Of a stretch of 38,059 nt of DNA, positions 32,822 through 38,059 are shown in pieces (positions within the stretch are counted from its first letter, which is position 1; the number at the start of each line of letters is the position of its first letter). The notes under the pieces were generated by a model. The model did no database searches. It was not told the origin of the DNA and saw nothing but the letters and a program-made list of their open reading frames with translations. The position numbers were made by a program, and so were the translations under genes. Origin of the DNA: Planctomycetota bacterium (GTDB taxonomy: Bacteria; Planctomycetota; E44-bin39); the NCBI GenBank assembly GCA_004376375.1, contig SOJX01000157.1:1-38059 (forward strand). The letters run 5' to 3'.

Positions 32822-33578
32822 GCTTTTTGCCCTTCCGCTGCCGCCACTTGTCTTCACGCCAGTCCGCAGGCGGAGTGAATTCGGTCCATATCGTTTTCCT
32901 GCGCTTATAGTATTCACGCACGACGATTCCGAGGCCCTTGCTCTTCGCGTCGGCGATAAGCCCGCGGTAAACCGTATCGAGGAGAAGCTCGACGGTTGGA
33001 TCGTGGCCGGGAAGGCTGCGGGACTTTTCACACCATCTAATTATCACCAGTACGACGGGCTCGCGGCCGGGGTTTATTTCCCGGTCGTTCAGGAAAAACC
33101 TGCTGAACTCTTTTCCGTGCCGCCGGTTGGCGGCGACCTGCATGTGCAGGATGCGGGCGGCAAGCCACGGCAGCCACGGGTCTTCCGGATTTCTCCGGGC
33201 GCCGCGGACGGCGTAACGGAATCCCTCGGAAATCCACCGCCATTTCACATCGGCGCGTTTTGCAAAAGACTGCATGTCAAAGGCGAGCACCTGGGCGTTG
33301 AAGAAATACGCCTCGACAAAACGGGGCTCAATCTCGGCCAGGCGGTCGAGTATCGGTTTGACCTCGAAATACTTGCGCTCGCGAATCAGGGTGTCGGCAC
33401 GCGTCCAGAGATAGGATTTCACCACGGGCCGCATTGCGGCAAGCATGACCGAGCCCGCGAACTCTCCCGGCGCAAGCGGCACGGGGTCCATGTATTTTGC
33501 GAGCGCACACCCGACGACCGCGTTCAGAGCGGCGGCGATAATAAGCAACACAAGCGGCAGCTTCCAACCGCCCTTCAC
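32763..33578 (-). CDS. Hypothetical membrane-anchored protein of the ABC cassette
   Basis: The start is a GTG overlapping the permease stop (GTGA) with GGGAGG upstream, giving 271 residues. One N-terminal membrane helix (about 6-25, LPLVLLIIAAALNAVVGCAL) is followed by TPR-like helices (YFEVKPILDRLAEIEPRFVE, about 75-95) and a basic C-terminus. I do not recognise a family. The coupling to the ABC genes suggests an accessory subunit on the periplasmic side. Its 3' end overlaps plsC on the other strand. Confidence 0.75.
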   Translation of the reverse strand: MKGGWKLPLVLLIIAAALNAVVGCALAKYMDPVPLAPGEFAGSVMLAAMRPVVKSYLWTRADTLIRERKYFEVKPILDRLAEIEPRFVEAYFFNAQVLAFDMQSFAKRADVKWRWISEGFRYAVRGARRNPEDPWLPWLAARILHMQVAANRRHGKEFSRFFLNDREINPGREPVVLVIIRWCEKSRSLPGHDPTVELLLDTVYRGLIADAKSKGLGIVVREYYKRRKTIWTEFTPPADWREDKWRQRKGKKLTEIERALKALPGGRGENR

Positions 33579-34870
33579 TGGCCCGCCTCCCTTCTCGCCG
33601 AAATCCCCCACGCGACACCGATCGCGACTACGATGTAAGGCAGTAGCAGAAGGAAATGGCGGAGCAGGCAGAAAAGCGGCATGCCCTCCCCGCTCACGAA
33701 AACGCCGGTCGTTTCGTAGCGGCTGAGGTCGGGAAAGACGGCAACAACAGCGTGAAGCACGGCCGTAGCCGCTACGGCAAACCAGCCCGGCAGCGGCCCG
33801 GCCGCCAGGTGAGCGTGCTCGGGTCCCGCCTGCAGAAATGCCTCGGACGGCTGGGCAAGAAAAGAAGCGAGGCCGCCGACCGATATTCCGACAAGGTACA
33901 CGACGAGCGCGAACGTACCAGCCACCGGCGCGGACGTGAAGCCGACCATGATTACGCAAACTGCAAGGACGAATGCAAGGTTTATGAAATGGTATGCCAG
34001 CGTCTTCCCGTACGACCAGGGAAACATTTCCGCATCACCCAGCCAGTGAAGTCCGTGGCGCTCGCGGCCCATGGAATCGCGGCCCGTGTCGATGCGGATT
34101 ACCACGCCCCGAGCCTTATGCATCCGGAGGGTAAGGCTGCACGGCCGATCAGCTTCAGGACGGGACCCGGAGCCGTAAACGGGAATAACAGTATTACGGT
34201 TGTCTTCGAGTTCCGTTTCAATTATCTCGTCTTCGGTTCCGGCCGTTGCGGGCGAGCCGCCGAAGAAAGTCCGTTCAACGGATACGGACGCGCGAACCGC
34301 GCCGTATATCTGCGGCTTGATAACCACCAGGCCCCGCGACAATCCGCTTTTCGGCAATGAATCGAAAGTCCACGTTACATAATCCGTGGAGTCTTCAAGC
34401 ATGAACACGCCCGGTTCTCTGGATTCGGCAGGCACGGACGAGGAAACCTTGTCGGCGGTGTACCGCGGCCTGACGTGGAGCGTATCGCCGGGCAGCGAAA
34501 CCATTGCGATCAGGGTTCCCAATAGGCACATCGCCGCAAGCAGAAGGACTGCGACCGCGCAGAACCCCAGGTAGCGGCCAATCACATACTCGACGCGCCT
34601 GACGGGGCGCGCAAAAAGAACGGACAGGCTCCGTCCGAGGCGTTCCTCCCGCATGGCGACCGCGGCGAATAATATTAGAGTTGGAACCGTACAGATGAGC
34701 GCCGCGACGACGAGCACTTCCCGCGCATAACGGGCCGCGTCCTCGGGCGACGGCTGCGAGTACGATACGCCGAAGACGGCGAGCGCGGCAAAAGGCAGTA
34801 TCGCAAGGTATACGCGAAACGCCTTCGCTTCACGAATTGTCGTTGCTGCTATCGCCAGCGTCGGCCGCAT
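33575..34870 (-). CDS. ABC-2 type transporter permease
   Basis: The 431-residue protein starts MRPTLAIAATTIREAKAFRV, overlapping the ATPase gene by 41 bases; a longer frame inside the ATPase gene is less likely. Hydrophobic segments occur near 18-38 and at about 60-80, 105-130 and 290-420. Between them is a large extracytoplasmic domain of about 150 residues. The MREERLGRSLSVLFARPVRRVEYV segment is typical of ABC-2 export permeases. With the ATPase and the following TPR-like protein it forms a three-gene exporter. The substrate is unknown. Confidence 0.85.
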   Translation of the reverse strand: MRPTLAIAATTIREAKAFRVYLAILPFAALAVFGVSYSQPSPEDAARYAREVLVVAALICTVPTLILFAAVAMREERLGRSLSVLFARPVRRVEYVIGRYLGFCAVAVLLLAAMCLLGTLIAMVSLPGDTLHVRPRYTADKVSSSVPAESREPGVFMLEDSTDYVTWTFDSLPKSGLSRGLVVIKPQIYGAVRASVSVERTFFGGSPATAGTEDEIIETELEDNRNTVIPVYGSGSRPEADRPCSLTLRMHKARGVVIRIDTGRDSMGRERHGLHWLGDAEMFPWSYGKTLAYHFINLAFVLAVCVIMVGFTSAPVAGTFALVVYLVGISVGGLASFLAQPSEAFLQAGPEHAHLAAGPLPGWFAVAATAVLHAVVAVFPDLSRYETTGVFVSGEGMPLFCLLRHFLLLLPYIVVAIGVAWGISARREAGQ

Positions 34871-35732
34871 CGTCAGCGCCCTCTTCCGAAAGTGTTTCCA
34901 AGAAAAGCGATTCCAGCGAGCGGCTGGGGTGCCCGGCTTCGGGTTTTTCACCCGTTATCTTCTCCACCTGCGCGAGCAGCTCGTCGCGCTTTTCGTCAGG
35001 CGGAGTCCGCAGCTTGAGTTCGATGACTTCCTTATCGGTCAGAAGCTCCCGGATTCCTCCGACCTTCCGCAGGCGGCCGCTCTCGAGAATGCCAATCCGG
35101 TGGCAGACGTCCTCAACGTCCCCGAGCAGGTGGCTTGAAAGAAAAACGGCCGTCCCTTCCTTTGCGAGGCGGATGAAAAGGTCTTTCATCTCGCGGTTGC
35201 CGATGGGGTCGAGTCCGCTCGTCGGCTCGTCCAGGAGCAGCAGCTTCGGCTTTCCGATAAGCGCCTGCGCGATGCCGATTCGCCGGAGCATCCCGCGCGA
35301 GTATTCGCGGATGGGGCGGTGCGCGGCCCCGCTCAGGCCGACGGTTTCGAGAAGCTCTTCAATACGTTTCCTGCGCTGAGCACCGGTAATAGAATAAAGC
35401 TTGCCGACGAAATCGAGCGTCTGGAAACCGGTAAGGAAAGTCTGGAAGTAATTGTCCTCGGGCAGGTAGCCGATTCCCGTAAGCGCGGCATGGGAGCCCG
35501 GCGCGTGGCCGAGGACGTTTATCGAGCCGCCGCTCGGGCGGAGCAGGCCGAGGATGAGCTTTATCGTGGTCGATTTCCCGGAGCCGTTCGGGCCGAGAAG
35601 TCCGAAGACTTCGCCCTCCGTCACGGCAAAGGAGATCCCGTCCACTGCGATTACGCCGGGCGTGAACCACCTCTTGTAGACTTTTCGCAGTTCCTGAACC
35701 TGCAGGACGGGTTGGCGCTCGGCCACGTGCAT
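34830..35732 (-). CDS. ABC transporter ATP-binding protein
   Basis: The 300-residue ATPase powers the adjacent permease. It shows Walker A GPNGSGKST (47-55), a divergent signature YSRGM (144-148), Walker B LLLLDEP (D168, E169), D-loop SGLDP and H-loop H201. The C-terminal 70 residues are an acidic tail typical of CcmA/NatA-type exporters. The gene begins just downstream of the rpsU terminator, so it probably has its own weak promoter or depends on leak-through. Confidence 0.93.
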   Translation of the reverse strand: MHVAERQPVLQVQELRKVYKRWFTPGVIAVDGISFAVTEGEVFGLLGPNGSGKSTTIKLILGLLRPSGGSINVLGHAPGSHAALTGIGYLPEDNYFQTFLTGFQTLDFVGKLYSITGAQRRKRIEELLETVGLSGAAHRPIREYSRGMLRRIGIAQALIGKPKLLLLDEPTSGLDPIGNREMKDLFIRLAKEGTAVFLSSHLLGDVEDVCHRIGILESGRLRKVGGIRELLTDKEVIELKLRTPPDEKRDELLAQVEKITGEKPEAGHPSRSLESLFLETLSEEGADDAADAGDSSNDNS

Positions 35733-35741
35733 GCCCTCTTG

Positions 35742-35767
35742 AAAAAAAGGCTGCCCGAGGCAGCCTT
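35742..35767 (-). terminator. Rho-independent terminator of rpsU
   Basis: On the minus strand AAGGCTGCC-TCG-GGCAGCCTT forms a nine-pair stem with a three-base loop and runs into seven Ts. Confidence 0.88.
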
Positions 35768-35809
35768 AGGTAGTTAAGAAACAGTTAACGGCGGAAGATT
35801 TGAGCACGG

Positions 35810-36037
35810 CTACAGCCTCCGCCGCGCCACCTGAAGTTTTTTCACGTTCTTCAGGCGTGCCTTCATCTCCTTCTTCTGGGCCTGGCGTAGCTTTCTTCTG
35901 CGAAGCTCGCTCGGTTTTTCGTAAAACGAATGACGCTTTATATCCTTTGTCAGCCCCTCTTTTTCACAGATCTTCTTGAACCTCCTCAGAAGCTGCTCGA
36001 GGGTTTCGTTTCCACGCGACTTGACACGAATGGTGAT
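35810..36037 (-). CDS. rpsU: 30S ribosomal protein S21, with a non-canonical AUC start
   Basis: The 75-residue small, very basic protein reads TIRVKSRGNETLEQLLRRF after the start and contains the S21 core CEKEGLTKDIKRHSFYEKPS, with a Lys/Arg-rich tail. S21 helps mRNA base-pair with 16S rRNA during initiation. The frame has a TGA at 36046-36044, then TTA ACT ATC ACC ATT; no ATG, GTG or TTG exists before the conserved region. ATC at 36037 lies nine bases after GGGAGG, part of a near-perfect anti-Shine-Dalgarno match GGGAGGTGA. ATT at 36031 is the other candidate but sits 15 bases away. A base error is possible. Confidence 0.9.
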   Translation of the reverse strand: MTIRVKSRGNETLEQLLRRFKKICEKEGLTKDIKRHSFYEKPSELRRRKLRQAQKKEMKARLKNVKKLQVARRRL

Positions 36038-36131
36038 AGTTAATCACCTCCCTTCGCCGTTTGCCATTTTCCATCGAGACAGGGCCGTACTGCAAACTCA
36101 GATTATAAAAACATTATTCCACGCATTCAAG

Positions 36132-36160
36132 AAAAAAATCCACATCCTGCGGGTGTGGAT
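36132..36160 (-). terminator. Rho-independent terminator of the 388-residue gene
   Basis: On the minus strand ATCCACA and TGTGGAT pair around a GC-containing loop (extra CC/GG pairs inside) and are followed by seven Ts. It lies 26 bases after the stop. Confidence 0.8.
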
Positions 36161-36185
36161 ATGGTAACGGCGTCCCTGGAGCCGT

Positions 36186-37352
36186 CTAATCCAATGATCT
36201 GATTTCTTCAATCAGCTTTGCCCGGTCTTCGAAGAAGGACCTGCCCTGATCGGTCGGCGCGGTAAAAGCTTCGGCGTAGTCAGGACCGATAACGTCGAAG
36301 AAAGTGGCGAGTGCGGCAAGCTGGCGCGGGTTCGCGGTCGAGCGCAATACGCCGCTCGAGTCGATATCAAGCGCGCCGTTGTTCTTTACGGAACGGATGA
36401 ACCGGGTGAAGTCCGCACCGATGCCGGCCAGGAGCGGCATCACCTGCACCTCGGCGACCTGCAGGCGGAACGGCCCGACCTCGTACTCGGGATAGACCTG
36501 CGGCACGAGGCATATCTTCGCGGCGCCCCGGCAGAACCGCTCGGGGTCGACCCCCGGTATGGTGGTGAAAAATTTCCGTACGCGGAACTCGCGCTCATCG
36601 CCGAACGCGCCGCCGATGAAAAGCCAGTGCTCCGAACCGCACCGGTATCCCGCCTGAGAATCGGTATAGCGGCACGCATGCACGGAAAGCCACAGCTCCC
36701 GCCCCGCGTAACCGTCGTGGAACTGGCCCGCGACGGGGAGATCGGGCTGGTCGAGGTCCTCGACGTCCGACAGCGCGAGATAAGTTCCCTGGTGCGTCCA
36801 CGTAAGACGGTCGTTCAGGATTCCCATGCCCGGCAGGTCCTTCACGTCCCCGGCATCGAACCACTCTATACCGGTGGAGCCGACCGAGTTTTGCGAAAGG
36901 AGGTCGCCGTCGGCGCCGATACCGTACCACCCGCGGAACTGGAACATCGCGCACCAGAGGTCGGGGATCTCGATATCACATTCAATGGCAAGCGGACGCG
37001 CGGTCCGAAGCGACATCTCGTGGTAGGTCCTGAAAACGGCGTCCTGGATATCGCAGGGATCGATCTCGGAACCGATGCCCGCCGTCCTGAGCTTGCGGAC
37101 GGCGATGGGAAAGCACGCGGCAAGCGAGTCGTTCAGCTTCTCAACCGCGTCTGCGACAAGCTTGTCAACGGCTATGTTGTCGTTCCACTTCGCCGCGGCA
37201 AGGCAGAAGTAATCGGTATGCTCCGCGGTCTTTTCGTCAATCAGTCGCTGCAGGCGGTCGATAGCCTCTTCGCGCCTGTTTTCCGCAAACAGTTCGTGGA
37301 TTTCACGGCGTATAGACAGTACGGCATTCGAGCAACCGCCAGGGGAAAACAT
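36186..37352 (-). CDS. Uncharacterised 388-residue cytoplasmic protein
   Basis: GGAGTGAGAC precedes the ATG. There is no signal peptide or membrane helix. Residues about 10-115 are helical (REIHELFAENRREEAIDRLQ). A beta-rich middle follows (about 120-320), with many aromatic residues and cysteines (IECDIEIPDLWCAMFQFRGW), then a helical C-terminus (LAALATFFDVIGPDYAEAF). I recognise no family or catalytic motif. It is monocistronic with its own terminator. The codon composition matches its neighbours. Confidence 0.75.
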   Translation of the reverse strand: MFSPGGCSNAVLSIRREIHELFAENRREEAIDRLQRLIDEKTAEHTDYFCLAAAKWNDNIAVDKLVADAVEKLNDSLAACFPIAVRKLRTAGIGSEIDPCDIQDAVFRTYHEMSLRTARPLAIECDIEIPDLWCAMFQFRGWYGIGADGDLLSQNSVGSTGIEWFDAGDVKDLPGMGILNDRLTWTHQGTYLALSDVEDLDQPDLPVAGQFHDGYAGRELWLSVHACRYTDSQAGYRCGSEHWLFIGGAFGDEREFRVRKFFTTIPGVDPERFCRGAAKICLVPQVYPEYEVGPFRLQVAEVQVMPLLAGIGADFTRFIRSVKNNGALDIDSSGVLRSTANPRQLAALATFFDVIGPDYAEAFTAPTDQGRSFFEDRAKLIEEIRSLD

Positions 37353-37673
37353 GTCTCACTCCATTCTTTTCGGGAAGGGCTACATACAATTGTACTGTTT
37401 CGGGGGCCGGGAATCAAGCGAAAAGGCGGGGATGACGCATCAATGGTCGAGCATCAAGATTATGCTTGCGGGACCTCGCAAGAAGATGTAAAATACGAAG
37501 TAATTACCCCGCGGCCCGCGATGGTCGTGGGGAATTCTATCTGGGAAATCTCCGATAAGTAGAATTGCTGGTCCGCGAACCTTTCCGAATTATCACTTAC
37601 GAGCTGATAGATACCGGCCGGAATATAGAGCCTTATTCTCCTATAACGATACAAAGCAGTCAGGAGAACACCT
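37353..37673. other. Gap between divergent genes
   Basis: No supported gene was found. A minus-strand frame reads IPAGIYQLVSDNSERFADQQ and on to a stop at 37460, and looks protein-like, so it may be a decayed C-terminal fragment, but it has no start of its own. The composition is slightly more AT-rich than around it. No promoter stands out. Confidence 0.35.
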
Positions 37674-38059
37674 ATGCAAAACAGAATCCCCAGGTTGGCG
37701 CTATACTTGAGCATGCTTCTTGCCGCATCGCTCCTTTTCGGTGTCGGGTGCACGAAGAAGAAAAAAAAGTACCGCATAGGATTCGGGACCGGTACGCCCA
37801 CGTTCACAATAGTCGCCACCGCGGATGCGGGAGGTATAATCAATCCGAGTGGAAACGTCCCGGTAATTCAGGGCGATAACCAGTCGTTTGTGATAACGCC
37901 GGATACGGGCTACTACGTTGCAGACGTCCTTGTGGGCGGCGTGAGCGTGGGCGCGGTGACGGGTTACGAGTTCGTGAACGTTACCGCGGACGACAGCATA
38001 GCCGCGACGTTTGCAAATGATTATGGCTGGTTTGACGTATCTCCCGGCGGGACGGAAGG
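37674..38059 (+). CDS. Lipoprotein with InlB-type repeat-like domain, N-terminus only
   Basis: The ATG follows CAGGAGAACACCT. The signal sequence LALYLSMLLAASLLFGVGC ends in a lipobox-like GVGC with lysines after the cysteine. The next 100 residues (TFTIVATADAGGIINPSGNV and VNVTADDSIAATFAN) have the short beta-strand pattern of bacterial repeat/InlB B-type modules common in surface proteins. The gene continues beyond the window, so total length and function are unknown. Confidence 0.8.
   Translation, partial: MQNRIPRLALYLSMLLAASLLFGVGCTKKKKKYRIGFGTGTPTFTIVATADAGGIINPSGNVPVIQGDNQSFVITPDTGYYVADVLVGGVSVGAVTGYEFVNVTADDSIAATFANDYGWFDVSPGGTE

Noticed and set aside
37460..37843. 127-residue minus-strand frame as a gene
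   Set aside because: Its 5' part overlaps the lipoprotein start on the other strand and it lacks a ribosome site; at best its 3' half is a decayed fragment.

Overview
This is a GC-rich (roughly 60 %) chromosomal segment from an uncultivated bacterium. The best guess is a member of the PVC/Planctomycetota-Omnitrophota neighbourhood. That rests on a Ser/Thr kinase with DLG in place of DFG and a zf-HC2-like N-terminus, a giant zinc-ribbon/TPR/FGE-fold protein, long GNDxY solenoid repeats, and an S21 protein with a 'GLTKDIKRHSFYEKPSE' core. The phylum call is inference. UGA is the ordinary stop of at least five genes here (gmd, the MFS transporter, both ABC genes, the DUF6504-like gene), so the genetic code is standard.

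Layout. 1-1000: N-terminus of a TetR regulator with a perfect operator, a frameshifted remnant, one doubtful small peptide and hairpins. 1003-6885: a secreted alpha-2-macroglobulin (A2M) interrupted once, by an in-frame UGA exactly at the thioester cysteine. A strong stem-loop starts 8 nt after the UGA. This is the main find: a candidate selenocysteine A2M whose thioester would be a selenoester. 7048-9522: a secreted PDZ + GNDxY-repeat protein. 9609-13007 (minus): a DUF1015-serA-serC cluster for serine synthesis. 13446-18816: a zinc-ribbon/TPR/TM/FGE-domain protein, a Ser/Thr kinase and a lipoprotein, with two near-consensus sigma70 promoters. 19117-21089: gmd-fcl (GDP-L-fucose). 21193-24923: a SAM hydroxide adenosyltransferase, an acyl-CoA synthetase and two tandem GspC-like TM+PDZ proteins. 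25050-29540 (minus): a translesion cassette (DUF6504-like, Y-family polymerase, DnaE-type polymerase). 29665-30615 (minus): a spore-photolyase-like radical SAM protein. 30842-32821: an MFS transporter and a PlsC-type acyltransferase. 32763-35732 (minus): an ABC-2 exporter with a small membrane protein. 35810-36037 (minus): rpsU, which has no AUG/GUG/UUG start. 36186-37352 (minus): an unrecognised protein. 37674-end: N-terminus of a lipoprotein.

Three repeat classes run through the window. Class A is a palindrome of the form GTAGGGGC...GCCCCTAC, in seven copies; three lie inside the dnaE reading frame and are translated. Class B is a short GC hairpin followed by [CG]GCTAAA. Class C is a 7-8 bp tandem repeat with a different unit at nearly every gene junction. 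No rRNA, tRNA, CRISPR array or insertion sequence was recognised.
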